Part shown: one piece after another, positions 1-8,037 of the stretch | Layout of the letters: each line of letters starts with the position of its first letter | Position numbering within the stretch: the first letter of the stretch is position 1 | NCBI GenBank assembly: GCA_016880695.1 | Contig: JAEHCY010000497.1 | Span: 1 to 16,990 of the forward strand | Length of the DNA: 16,990 bases | Source of the DNA: Chromatiaceae bacterium | GTDB taxonomy: Bacteria > Pseudomonadota > Gammaproteobacteria > Chromatiales > Chromatiaceae | Direction: 5' to 3' | Notes under the pieces: model-generated | The model's input: only the letters and a program-made list of their open reading frames with translations | The model's database searches: none | What the model was told of the DNA's origin: nothing | Program-made: the position numbers and the translations under genes

Positions 1-1
1 G

Positions 2-1021
2 GGAGACGCCGAGATTGCCGCCCTTACCGGCGTGGATCGTACGGCCGAGTTCCCCGCGGCAGAGAGCGAGGTGCCCGAGGCCATCGTCTGGATCGGACCC
101 GGCACACCGCCTGCGGCGCGGGTGGTGTTGGAGGCATTGGTGGGCGCCGCCTGGAGCGGCCGGGCGAATAGCCTGAGCCCGGCGCACCGCGACTGGCCCG
201 ATATCCCCCGTGTGGCGGTTGCCACCCACAAGCCGGCCGGTGAGCCCCAGCCGTCTCGGGTTTCGCTAACCTTGCCGGCCCTGGCGGCCGCATCCAGCGA
301 ACCCGTTTCCCGCTTGATCCGCCGCCGCCGTTCCGCCCAGGTCTTCGACGGCGTCACCTCAGTCGACGCCCCGGCGTTTTTCCGCCTGCTCGATGCCCTG
401 CTACCCCGTCCCGGCCAGCCGCCCTGGACGTGGGTGGATGCAGCCCCGGCGGTGCATCTGGTCCTGTTCGTCCATCGGGTAGAAGGGCTTGAGGCTGGGA
501 TCTACTGTCTGGCCCGGGACGTCGCTCAAGTGACGGCGTTGCGGGCGGAGATGCGCCGCGACTGGTTGTGGGCGGAAGTGCCCGGTTGCCCCGAGCACCT
601 GCCCCTCTATCGGTTGGCCGCGCTGGATGCACAGGCGTTCGCGGCGACGGTGTCCTGTCATCAGGACATTGCCGCCGACTCGGCCTTTTCCCTGGCCATG
701 CTGGCGCGCTTCGACGACATCACCGCTGACAGCCCTTGGTTGTATCGCTACCGCTTCTGGGAAGCCGGCCTGATCGGCCAAGTGCTGTACCTGGAGGCCG
801 AGGTCGCGGGCCTGCAGGGGACCGGCATCGGCTGCTACTTCGACGATGCCGTGCACCAGGCCCTGGGACTCCAGACCCAGCGCTTCCAGGACCTCTACCA
901 CTTCACCGTCGGCAGAGCCCTGGTGGATGGGCGACTGCGCAGCGAGCCGCCCTACAACCACCTGAGGGAGCGGCGGCTGCTGCCTGCATCGGATGGGATG
1001 CGCCTGGAAACAGGGAGCTAG
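2..1021 (+). CDS. SagB/ThcOx-type nitroreductase-like oxidoreductase, 3' part (5' end outside window)
   Basis: The frame is open to the left edge, so the start is missing; 339 residues are visible. The second half has a nitroreductase-like FMN-oxidoreductase fold: it opens with LIRRRRSAQVFDG (the Arg-rich entry typical of SagB-like proteins), has the core stretch HQDIAADSAFSLAMLARF, then FWEAGLIGQVLYLEAEVAGL and GTGIGCYFDDAVHQALGL, and ends with YHFTVGRALVDGR. The first ~30 visible residues (DAEIAALTGVD ... EAIVWIG) resemble the tail of another nitroreductase domain, so the full protein is probably a tandem two-domain SagB-like enzyme of about 500 residues. Family members bind flavin; SagB proteins oxidise azolines in TOMM peptides, but many homologues occur outside such clusters. 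No cyclodehydratase is visible here, so the substrate is unknown. The gene converges on the nucleotidyltransferase/kinase operon. A stand-alone nitroreductase of unrelated role is the main alternative. Confidence 0.8.
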   Translation, partial: GDAEIAALTGVDRTAEFPAAESEVPEAIVWIGPGTPPAARVVLEALVGAAWSGRANSLSPAHRDWPDIPRVAVATHKPAGEPQPSRVSLTLPALAAASSEPVSRLIRRRRSAQVFDGVTSVDAPAFFRLLDALLPRPGQPPWTWVDAAPAVHLVLFVHRVEGLEAGIYCLARDVAQVTALRAEMRRDWLWAEVPGCPEHLPLYRLAALDAQAFAATVSCHQDIAADSAFSLAMLARFDDITADSPWLYRYRFWEAGLIGQVLYLEAEVAGLQGTGIGCYFDDAVHQALGLQTQRFQDLYHFTVGRALVDGRLRSEPPYNHLRERRLLPASDGMRLETGS

Positions 1022-1225
1022 AACCCAGCCGAGAGGAAGCCGCCAACACCGCAGTCGCGATCATCCGGGACTTCAGACTGTTCCCTCTGAGATGCGCGGG
1101 TGGATCCCTTCTATCGTGGGTCAGCAGTGTGGGATTGCAGGACGTGAGCTTTGCCCCGCTCTGCGCACAAGCCCGCTGAGGGGTGACGAGTAGAGCGTCC
1201 GGGAGCTGGCCGCAGCCGCATCGCC
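1022..1225. other. Convergent intergenic region, no gene seen
   Basis: About 200 bases between the stop codons of the SagB-like gene and the minus-strand nucleotidyltransferase. Short open frames run across it but have no convincing ribosome binding site or recognisable product. I see no clear terminator with a T-tract and no tRNA-like structure. Confidence 0.5.
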
Positions 1226-2281
1226 TCAGTGCCGTGCAGTCAGCCAGAGTGTCCGTAGCTTTATCCCCAGCCATCCGGGGGTGAGGAGTCGTCTGGGCAG
1301 TATCCGGAGCCGTCCCACCGTGCCGAAGAGGTGGTACCAAAACGGACTGGACTGTCCGAGGGCGATCCTTTCGATGGCTCGCTCACCCCCCACTGGACGC
1401 CCCACCACCTCGGGATAGGGCGCACCAAGCCAATGCGCCGCAGCCATCAGATAGAGGCGGAAGGCCCGCTGATGAGGGGGCTGCAGGCGCCCGAGCAGGG
1501 CCGGCCAGTCGATCTCGGCGCGGTGGTGGTCAGCGAGCCGAGCCAGCTCGAGCAGCGCACGCAGGTTGAGGTGCTGGCAGTGGTGGGCGAGATCGCCGAT
1601 CTGCCCGTGGAGAAAGTTGTGCAGCAGGCGGGTCCCGGCATCCGCCACGCCCACGCGCGGGCCGCCGTCGGGGAGCCGCACCGCGGTTACCCGCATCCCC
1701 GCTTCGAGCAGCGCGCTGTCGGTGGGATCGCGCAGGGACCGCACGTGCAGCTCCACGGCCACCGCTGCGCTCGGGTGCAGCAGCACGGTGCCGTGATGGT
1801 GATAGCGCAGATCGAGCACGACACCCTCGGTGGGGCGGTACCCTAAGGCGCGGACGGCCTCGGCGGCCTCCGGATAGCGCTTTGCCGGCACCCGTAGATC
1901 GAGATCGCCGATCACCCGATCCGCCGCTCCCGAGTACTGCTTTGGCAGCAGGGCCGCGGCGCCCTTGAGGAGCTGCGGCTCGATGCCCACCGAGTTGAGG
2001 GCGGCAGCGACGCGGGCAAGCTCGGCATAGAGGGTACGGTTGCGGGCGCCATTGAGGTCCCGAATGGTTTGCAGGTAGTCGCGAACCTGGTCCGGGAGGG
2101 CGGCAAGAACCCCAGCGTCGGCCAGGGTTCCGGCGAGTGAGGGGGTGACTAGATGCGTCCCAGCCCGCTGCAGCAGCTCCGGCCAGGGGGCGGAGACAAT
2201 CCCCTCCGCAATGTGCGCGCGGCGCTCCGCCTGGCCGCTCAGGCAGGCGCCCAGCAATAGGAGCTGGTCCCGCGGCCTCAT
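1226..2281 (-). CDS. NTP_transf_5-type nucleotidyltransferase family protein
   Basis: This 351-residue protein matches the putative nucleotidyltransferase family NTP_transf_5. The helical N-terminus (1-95) leads to LLKGAAALLP (104-113; K106) and then IGDLDLRVP (124-132), whose Asp126 and Asp128 are the expected metal-binding pair of the pol-beta-like fold. A later VAVELHVRSL supplies a third acidic residue. The C-terminal half is mostly helical. Relatives commonly sit beside HPr-kinase-like and PqqD-like genes, including in some lasso-peptide clusters (such as paeninodin) and the so-called HPr-rel-A gene sets; the substrate is generally unknown. Here the ATG overlaps the upstream kinase stop (ATGA), so the two are almost certainly co-translated. 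No membrane segment or signal peptide is evident, so it should act in the cytoplasm. Transfer of a nucleotide to a peptide, protein or small molecule is inferred only from the fold. Confidence 0.8.
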   Translation of the reverse strand: MRPRDQLLLLGACLSGQAERRAHIAEGIVSAPWPELLQRAGTHLVTPSLAGTLADAGVLAALPDQVRDYLQTIRDLNGARNRTLYAELARVAAALNSVGIEPQLLKGAAALLPKQYSGAADRVIGDLDLRVPAKRYPEAAEAVRALGYRPTEGVVLDLRYHHHGTVLLHPSAAVAVELHVRSLRDPTDSALLEAGMRVTAVRLPDGGPRVGVADAGTRLLHNFLHGQIGDLAHHCQHLNLRALLELARLADHHRAEIDWPALLGRLQPPHQRAFRLYLMAAAHWLGAPYPEVVGRPVGGERAIERIALGQSSPFWYHLFGTVGRLRILPRRLLTPGWLGIKLRTLWLTARH

Positions 2282-3471
2282 GCTAGCGCCGAGTTCCTTC
2301 CGAGCACCGCTTGCACCAGCCGCAGCCCCTGCTCGAGGTCCGGATAGCGCAAGGCAAACGCTGGGGCAGCGGCGATCCAGTTGACTAGGGTTTCGAGGCG
2401 GTCCTGGGTGAGGGGCGGCAGGTAGGGCTCGGCGGCGATCAAGCGCTCAAGCGCCGCTTCCGGCGCGAGAACCTCGACCACCGCCAAGTGATCGGGGGCG
2501 AACTGGGGAAACAGCAGTGCCCCCACCGGCAGGGGACCGTAGGTAACCGCACCGGGAGGTGGCACGAAGCGCACGGGCTCACCGTCCCGCTGCCAGACGG
2601 CAGCGCTCGCCAGCCCCGGCAGGTGCTCCGCCAGTACCGGCCAACTGCCGGCCTTGAGGCACAGGCTCATGCCGATGCCAAGCGCCCGGCCCTCTGTGGT
2701 CACCGGCACCACGTCGTCGCCGAGCAGGGGGAAACCGGCCGCGTTGAGGGCCGCCGCGAGCGTGGTCTTGCCGGATCCGCCGCAGCCGATCAACAACAGC
2801 GCGCGGTTAGCCTGGGCGATCCCGGCGCCGTGCACCACCAGAAGGCGCCGGCGTCCCTGGCAGCCGAGCTCGATCAGCTCCGCCAGGGTCTGGCTCAGCG
2901 CATCGTCGAGCCGATTCCCTCGTCCCCGCTCGACCCCCTCGCCAAGCAGCCGCCAGGCGTCTGCGCGGCCCTGAAGCGCGAGGCGGTGGTTCCCGTCGGC
3001 TGGGTCGGGGCAGCGCAGGTGCCCCAGGATGGGGGCCAGGAGCGCGGCCAAGGTTGGGTCGATGACGATGAGCTCAACGCTTTGGTCGGCGAGCCGCAGC
3101 CGCCAGCGGGCAGCCGATCCGGCGAGACGCCCCGCGCGGGCGTGGACAGGGGGGCATGCCGCCTGCTGGCCCCGGATCGGGACTGGGTCCAGCAGCCCGC
3201 TCTGCTGCCATTGCCGGAGCAGGTCACCCAGATCGGCCCGAGCCTGTTGGGCGGACACACCGAAGCGTTCCGCCAACGCGGCGGCGATCTCCCCCTCGCC
3301 GAGCTCGGCGCTCCAGGCATCCCACAGCCAGGCAGCGGTGGGATTGAGGAGCCAGAGCCGCGAACCCCCTGGCTGGGCCAACACCCGTGAGCCGCCGAGG
3401 TTCGCCTGCAAGGGTGCGCCCCCGCTCCGACCGAGCGCCAGCCGGCCGGCGTCTTCGTCGCTTTCCGTCAT
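2278..3471 (-). CDS. PqqD-like domain fused to HPr-kinase-like (HprK-related) domain
   Basis: This 397-residue protein has two parts. Residues about 20-95 look like a PqqD-type winged-helix domain (RLWLLNPTAAWLWDAW, then an EIAAALAERFGVS helix and an LLRQWQQSGLL end). Residues about 120-390 look like an HprK-related kinase: H214 in LVVHGAGIA, a P-loop GCGGSGKTT (229-237; K235), and LLGDDVVPV (D252, D253) where the kinase family carries its catalytic acid. PqqD domains bind leader peptides in several RiPP pathways. HprK homologues phosphorylate Ser on HPr, and one lasso-pathway homologue (PadeK of paeninodin) phosphorylates a precursor peptide. In many genomes the two domains are separate genes; here they are one chain. 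It is first in a two-gene operon with the nucleotidyltransferase and divergent from the FG-GAP gene. It has no signal peptide, so it is cytoplasmic. The substrate is not shown by the sequence; the short ORF at 8038-8208 is a candidate. Confidence 0.8.
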   Translation of the reverse strand: MTESDEDAGRLALGRSGGAPLQANLGGSRVLAQPGGSRLWLLNPTAAWLWDAWSAELGEGEIAAALAERFGVSAQQARADLGDLLRQWQQSGLLDPVPIRGQQAACPPVHARAGRLAGSAARWRLRLADQSVELIVIDPTLAALLAPILGHLRCPDPADGNHRLALQGRADAWRLLGEGVERGRGNRLDDALSQTLAELIELGCQGRRRLLVVHGAGIAQANRALLLIGCGGSGKTTLAAALNAAGFPLLGDDVVPVTTEGRALGIGMSLCLKAGSWPVLAEHLPGLASAAVWQRDGEPVRFVPPPGAVTYGPLPVGALLFPQFAPDHLAVVEVLAPEAALERLIAAEPYLPPLTQDRLETLVNWIAAAPAFALRYPDLEQGLRLVQAVLGRNSALA

Positions 3472-3729
3472 CTGCGCCTATTGCTCCGCTGTCGCTCTAT
3501 CCTGGCCCGCGGGCCACCCCTCCGCCCAAGATGGGTGATGGGCCCCAGCGGGCACCAACCTCCAAAATCCCTGGGCACCTGGCCACCGCTTTTCCATTGA
3601 TGTGCTATACATAATTCCGGAGGGATTCAGCGGAAATGGGTGGTGGCCACTGAATCCCGCCGGGTCGATCAGGGAACCGCGCACCGGGGCGGCTGATCGT
3701 GTACAGGAGTTTGGAGGGAGGGCGATCCG
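3472..3729. promoter_or_regulatory. Divergent intergenic region, probable two-way promoter
   Basis: This 258-bp spacer separates the minus-strand kinase operon from the plus-strand FG-GAP gene, so both promoters should lie here. It holds the most AT-rich patch of the neighbourhood, around 3596-3616, with CTATACATAAT offering -10-like hexamers (TATACA 3606-3611) for the + strand; no convincing -35 lies at the right spacing. A perfect 9-bp inverted repeat follows at 3622-3658. A strong Shine-Dalgarno (GGAGG 3717-3721) stands 8 nt before the FG-GAP ATG. The kinase gene has only a weak SD. Confidence 0.45.
3622..3658. repeat. Perfect 9-bp inverted repeat (operator or leader hairpin)
   Basis: GGGATTCAG (3622-3630) and CTGAATCCC (3650-3658) are exact reverse complements separated by 19 bases. 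They lie just downstream of the AT-rich promoter-like patch and about 70 bases before the FG-GAP start. This could be a hairpin in the 5' leader or a two-half-site operator. No T-tract follows, so it is not an intrinsic terminator. Confidence 0.45.
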
Positions 3730-6700
3730 ATGGGAAGCACCTTTGCGCGCTTGCTGGGTGTCATTCTGTGGTGTGCGTGGGGCTTGGGATGGGCGGAGGC
3801 CGAGATGCCCGCGGGTTTGCGGGAAGCCCTGGAGCAAGCCCGTCACGGCATTGAGAGGGAGGCGGGTGGCTACCGCGCCCACAATCCTCGCAACGCCCAA
3901 CAGATCGCCTTTCGCGAGGGAGGTATCGAGGTCGCCCCCGCCGGCCCAGACCCCGGCTGGTCCTGGGGCCTGCAGCTCATCGGCTACGGCACCCCCCAAG
4001 ACCTCCAAGCGCTGCCTCCCGCCCAAGGGCAGGTCTCGGGAGCCCGAGTCGAATACCGCCGCGGTCCCCTCACCGAATGGTACGACAACCGCGTCCTCGG
4101 TCTTGAGCAGGGCTTCACCCTCCACGAGCCGCCGCCCGGAGCTGACAGCGACCTCCTGCTCGCCCTGAGGCTCAGGGGAGGTCTCACCCCCCACTGGGAT
4201 CAGACCGGACAAGCCCTGAGCTTCTACACCCCGAGCGGCGACTACGCCCTGAGCTACCGCGATCTCAAGGTGGTGGCCGCCGACGGCCAACCCCTTCCGG
4301 CCCACCTGGCCCTGCGCGACCAGACCCTGGAGATCCACCTCGAGGTGCGCGATGCCCACTGGCCCATCACCATCGATCCCCTGGTGGTCAATGAGCAGAA
4401 GGTTACAGCGCCGGCAACGGATGCGCCGGTCGTCGACACCAGCTTTGGGCGGGCGGTGGCACTAGATGGGGACACCGCGGTGGTGGGTGCACCCGCAGAC
4501 ACTTGCTCCGCCGGTCTCCCGATTTGCGGTGCGGCCTACGTGTTCACCCGTTTGGAGGGGGCGTGGATTCTGGAACAGAAGCTCATCGCCTCGGATGCCG
4601 CGGGAGACAGTGCCTTCGGCTTCTCGGTCTCCCTGTCGGGAGACACCCTACTGGTGGGAGCGATGCAAGCCGACTGCGTCGCTGGCCCTGACTGCGGTGC
4701 AGTCTACTTTTTTACCCGCGAGGGGAATCGCTGGACCGAGCAACAGAAGCTCACTGCCAGTGACGCCGCAGAGGACCATGGGTTCGGCCTCTCCCTCGCG
4801 CTTTCGGGCAGCACCGCACTGGTAGGGGGAGACGGAGCTGCTTACGTCTTCTACCGCTCCGGCCCGGCCTGGATCGAGCAGCAGAAACTCACCGCTAGCG
4901 ATGCCCCGGGCGGGAATTTCTTCGGTTGGTCTGTCGCCCTCTCGGGTGAGACCGCCTTGGTGGGCGCCATGTATCAGGATTGCGGTGGGGGCGGCTACCG
5001 GTGCGGCGCGGTCTATGTGTATACCCGCTCGGGCGGGACCTGGACGGAGCAGCAGAGGCTCACGGCCCGCGACGCTCAGGAAGGCGCGGCCTTCGGTCAC
5101 TCGGTCGCAGTCTCTGGCGATACCGCCTTTGTGGGCGCGCCCTATACCGGCTGCCTCGAGGAAACTGAGGGAGTGCCCTGTGGCGCCGCCTATGTATTTA
5201 CGCGCTCCGCGGGGGTCTGGACCCAGCAGCAAAAGCTTATAGCCACCGACCAAGTCTTAGGCTACTCGGTGGCGATCGCCGGTGACATGGCCCTGGTGGG
5301 CGTCGCGGGGGGGAGGTGCGCGCGGGAGGAGAGCGCCTGCACTGTGGCCGCCTATCGTTTCACCCGTGCGGAGGGGGGCTGGATCAGGCAGCAAGCGCTG
5401 AACGTTAATGTTGGCGGAGAGGGATGGCTCTTCGGATGGTCGGTCGCGCTCTCGGGCAACGCCGCCCTGGTAGGGCCCGAGTGGCTCGATTGTTCGGGAG
5501 GCGACGCCTGTGGTGCCGCCTATGTATTCAGCATCGACAGCTCCGCCGTGTCGCACCCGCAAGCCAAGCTCGTCCCCACCCCGAGCGACCCCAGGGAGGG
5601 CGATCGGTTTGGCCTCTCGGTCGCCCTCTCGGGTGACACCGCGCTGGTGGGGGCCGAGTTTGCCGAGTGTCCCCCTGGCATCATTGGCCACCATTGTGGC
5701 GCGGCCTATGTGTTCACCCGCTCGGGAACCAACTGGATTCCGCAGCAGAAGCTCACGGCGTGGGATGCCGCAGAGGGCGCCGCCTTCGGTAAATCGGTCG
5801 CGATCTCCGGCGACACGGCGCTCGTAGGGTCGCCGTTTCACGGCTGTGAGCGAGGCGGATACGCCTGCGGTGCGGCGTATGCTTTCACCCGCGTGAACAC
5901 CACCCGGACAGCGGGAGAGACCTGGGTACCCCAACAGCGGCTCGCCGCCGCGGATGCGGCGGAGGGTGCTGTCTTTGGCATCGCGGTTGCCCTTTCAGAC
6001 GACGCCGCGCTGATCGGGGCGCACGGAGCGGGCTGCTCCGACGGAACGGTTGGTTGCGGCGCCGCTTACGTGTTCACTCGCTCTGGAAACACCTTGACAG
6101 AGCAGCAGAAGATCACCGCCGGTGACGTTGGACCTCTGGACAATCTAGGCTTCTCGGTCGCCCTCGCGGGCGACACGGCCCTGGTGGGTGCTATCGGCAC
6201 AGCCTGCAGTACCGGCGACCGCTGCGGTGCGGCCTATGTCTTCACCCGCTCGGGGGATAAATGGAGTGAGCAGCAGAAGCTCGCCGCTAGCGATGCCGGA
6301 GCTCAAGATCTGTTCGGCTTCTCGGTCGCCCTCTCGGGTGACACCGCGCTGGTAGGTGCCTGGGGTGACGACTGCGTCGGCACGGCCGATTGTGGTGCGG
6401 CGTATGTGTTTGTGCGTTCGGGCAGTCTCTGGGCTGAGCAGCGAAAGCTCACCGCGTCAGTCCCTAAGGGGGAATGGTTCGGGATCTCCGTCGCCCTCGC
6501 GGGAGACGCCGCACTGGTTGGCGCGCGGGCGGCTGCTTGCGACAAGGCTGGCACGATAGCTAATTGTGGCGCAGCCTACCTGTTCACCCGCTCGGAGAAC
6601 ACCTGGACGGAGCAAAAGCAGTTAGCCGCCTCGGATGCGGTGCCGGCCGATTTCTTCGGTACCTCGGTAGCGCTCTCGGGGGACACCGCGCTCGTAGGCG

Positions 6701-8001
6701 CACCGGGTGATGCTTGTGGTGATCTCCAAGGGTGCGGCGCCGCCTACTTCTACACCTTCCCCTGCGGTTTCGGCTACGCGCTGCCCCCCGAGCAGTGGCG
6801 GCTGATCGGCAGCCCCTGCTCGCCCAATCTGCCGGGGACGGTGGAGAGCACCTACGGGGCCGATTTGCCGGGGCCCTACGGTAGCGACTGGCGGCTCTAC
6901 GCCTGGGATGCCGACGCGGGTGACTACCTGCCCCTGGGCAAGGACGCACCGGTCGAGCCCGGGCTGGGCACCTGGATCAAGGGCCTCGAGGGAGGAACCC
7001 TGGAGGTTGAAGGCACCGCCACCCCGGTGCTCGGCATGGCGGGCTGCCCGGGCAGCAACGGCTGCTATGTCATCCCGCTGAGCGCCTCCGCCGACGGGAT
7101 CGCGGTGGCCAAGAACCTGGTGGCCCATCCGCTGGCGTTCCCCGTCGACTGGGCCGATGTCCGCGTGCGGGTGGATGGCGGCAGCCTCTACACCCCCTCC
7201 GCTGCCCAGGCCGCGGGGCTGCTCTCCAACGTCTACTATCGGTGGAACGGCAATGCCTATGAGGCCTACGACGATGTCACCCCCGGCATGGAAGGCACCC
7301 TGCAGGCTTTTGAGGGGTTCTGGGTCAAGCTGCTGCCCGGCAGCCACGGCCACACCCTGGAGCTTCTGATCCCGGCCAAGCCCTCGATCAAGACCAGCCA
7401 GCAGGGGACGGCGCTGCCCTGGTATCTCGCCTGGCTCGATTGGCTGGCGCCAGCGGCCCAGGCGGAGGAGTTGCCCACCCAGGGCCTCGCGGAGCGGGAC
7501 GCCCGTCGCGAGGCCTACCGCCAGAACATCCAGGCGGGACGCGAATGGTACCTGCGGCTCACGGTGACCGACTCGGTGGGGGGGCTGCGCGATCGCAACA
7601 ACGTGCTCGGGCAGCTGCTCGATGCCCAAGCGGGTTACGACAGCCACGACCTCCCGGAGCTGCCGCCCTTTGGCGAGACCAGTCTCACCCTCGTCTTCCC
7701 CCACCCCGACTGGGGCGCGGCGGCGGGGGACTACACCAGCGACTTCCGCCCCGCCGACCCTGAAGGTCAACGTGGAGAGCGCTGGGGCTTCGAGGTCCGC
7801 AGCGACGACCCCCGCCGCTCCCTGGTCCTGATCTGGGAGGGCCCGGCGGGCGTGATCGAGCGCTCGCTCCTCGTGGACAGCCAGACCGGTACCCAGATCC
7901 CCGCCACCGAGGGCGGCTACCCCTTCGACCTTACGGGCCCAACCCGGACCTTCCGCTGGGAGTACCGGCCCCCGAACGATGCTTCGATGCGCTACCATTG
8001 A
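3730..8001 (+). CDS. Large secreted FG-GAP repeat (double beta-propeller-like) protein with cysteine-paired blades
   Basis: A 1423-residue exported protein. The signal peptide spans 1-24 (hydrophobic core LLGVILWCAWGLGW, cleavage after AEA). Residues 25-235 form an N-terminal module ending in DAHWPITIDPLVV, of a type often seen before FG-GAP arrays. Residues about 238-1012 hold 14 repeats of the FG-GAP_2 type, each close to FGxSVALSGDTALVGA, then a C-x5/6/8-C-GAAYVF loop, then WTEQQKLTASDA; fourteen repeats would suit two seven-bladed propellers. Thirteen repeats carry the Cys pair; the third is shorter (46 residues) and lacks it. Residues 1013-1423 are a different C-terminal region with a WRLIGSPC...GTWIKGLEGG segment, an internal hydrophobic WLDWLAPAAQAEE stretch, and a final beta-rich part ending in TFRWEYRP. 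No PEP-CTERM, LPXTG or autotransporter end was seen. A strong SD (3717-3721) supports the start. It is probably periplasmic or extracellular and could mediate adhesion or binding; the ligand is unknown. Confidence 0.85.
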   Translation: MGSTFARLLGVILWCAWGLGWAEAEMPAGLREALEQARHGIEREAGGYRAHNPRNAQQIAFREGGIEVAPAGPDPGWSWGLQLIGYGTPQDLQALPPAQGQVSGARVEYRRGPLTEWYDNRVLGLEQGFTLHEPPPGADSDLLLALRLRGGLTPHWDQTGQALSFYTPSGDYALSYRDLKVVAADGQPLPAHLALRDQTLEIHLEVRDAHWPITIDPLVVNEQKVTAPATDAPVVDTSFGRAVALDGDTAVVGAPADTCSAGLPICGAAYVFTRLEGAWILEQKLIASDAAGDSAFGFSVSLSGDTLLVGAMQADCVAGPDCGAVYFFTREGNRWTEQQKLTASDAAEDHGFGLSLALSGSTALVGGDGAAYVFYRSGPAWIEQQKLTASDAPGGNFFGWSVALSGETALVGAMYQDCGGGGYRCGAVYVYTRSGGTWTEQQRLTARDAQEGAAFGHSVAVSGDTAFVGAPYTGCLEETEGVPCGAAYVFTRSAGVWTQQQKLIATDQVLGYSVAIAGDMALVGVAGGRCAREESACTVAAYRFTRAEGGWIRQQALNVNVGGEGWLFGWSVALSGNAALVGPEWLDCSGGDACGAAYVFSIDSSAVSHPQAKLVPTPSDPREGDRFGLSVALSGDTALVGAEFAECPPGIIGHHCGAAYVFTRSGTNWIPQQKLTAWDAAEGAAFGKSVAISGDTALVGSPFHGCERGGYACGAAYAFTRVNTTRTAGETWVPQQRLAAADAAEGAVFGIAVALSDDAALIGAHGAGCSDGTVGCGAAYVFTRSGNTLTEQQKITAGDVGPLDNLGFSVALAGDTALVGAIGTACSTGDRCGAAYVFTRSGDKWSEQQKLAASDAGAQDLFGFSVALSGDTALVGAWGDDCVGTADCGAAYVFVRSGSLWAEQRKLTASVPKGEWFGISVALAGDAALVGARAAACDKAGTIANCGAAYLFTRSENTWTEQKQLAASDAVPADFFGTSVALSGDTALVGAPGDACGDLQGCGAAYFYTFPCGFGYALPPEQWRLIGSPCSPNLPGTVESTYGADLPGPYGSDWRLYAWDADAGDYLPLGKDAPVEPGLGTWIKGLEGGTLEVEGTATPVLGMAGCPGSNGCYVIPLSASADGIAVAKNLVAHPLAFPVDWADVRVRVDGGSLYTPSAAQAAGLLSNVYYRWNGNAYEAYDDVTPGMEGTLQAFEGFWVKLLPGSHGHTLELLIPAKPSIKTSQQGTALPWYLAWLDWLAPAAQAEELPTQGLAERDARREAYRQNIQAGREWYLRLTVTDSVGGLRDRNNVLGQLLDAQAGYDSHDLPELPPFGETSLTLVFPHPDWGAAAGDYTSDFRPADPEGQRGERWGFEVRSDDPRRSLVLIWEGPAGVIERSLLVDSQTGTQIPATEGGYPFDLTGPTRTFRWEYRPPNDASMRYH
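4441..6765 (+). repeat. Fourteen tandem in-frame FG-GAP repeats, period about 165-171 bp
   Basis: The repeats are visible in DNA and protein. The FG dipeptide codons start at 4444, 4615, 4783, 4921 and 5092, giving spacings of 171, 168, 138 and 171; the 138 marks a shortened third repeat. Phrases such as TCGGTCGCCCTCTCGGG recur almost unchanged in several repeats, while the Cys-flanked loops vary in length and sequence. This suggests amplification followed by loop diversification. Confidence 0.85.
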
Positions 8002-8024
8002 GCGACGTCACCCACCCAGCACCC

Positions 8025-8028
8025 GGAG
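8025..8028 (+). promoter_or_regulatory. Ribosome binding site of the 56-residue ORF
   Basis: GGAG lies 9 nt before the ATG at 8038. It helps distinguish this short ORF from chance, together with its position 36 nt after the FG-GAP stop codon. Confidence 0.5.
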
Positions 8029-8037
8029 ACCTAAACC

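Noticed and set aside
2488..3390. 300-residue plus-strand open frame opposite the PqqD-kinase gene
   Set aside because: No domain or ribosome binding site; the minus strand carries the P-loop kinase.
1226..3471. Complete lasso-peptide cluster
   Set aside because: The kinase and nucleotidyltransferase types fit, but no asparagine-synthetase-like cyclase and no transglutaminase-like protease are present in the window.
4441..6765. Regular repeats as a CRISPR array or DNA satellite
   Set aside because: The ~170-bp period is in frame and encodes FG-GAP blades; repeats are not identical and have no spacers.
6622..7998. 458-residue open frame on the minus strand inside the FG-GAP gene
   Set aside because: Antisense to a well-supported gene, with no recognisable domain; long antisense frames are expected at this GC content.
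7700..8001. PEP-CTERM or other sorting signal at the end of the FG-GAP protein
   Set aside because: The C-terminus has no PEP motif, no hydrophobic helix and no basic tail, and no exosortase was seen.
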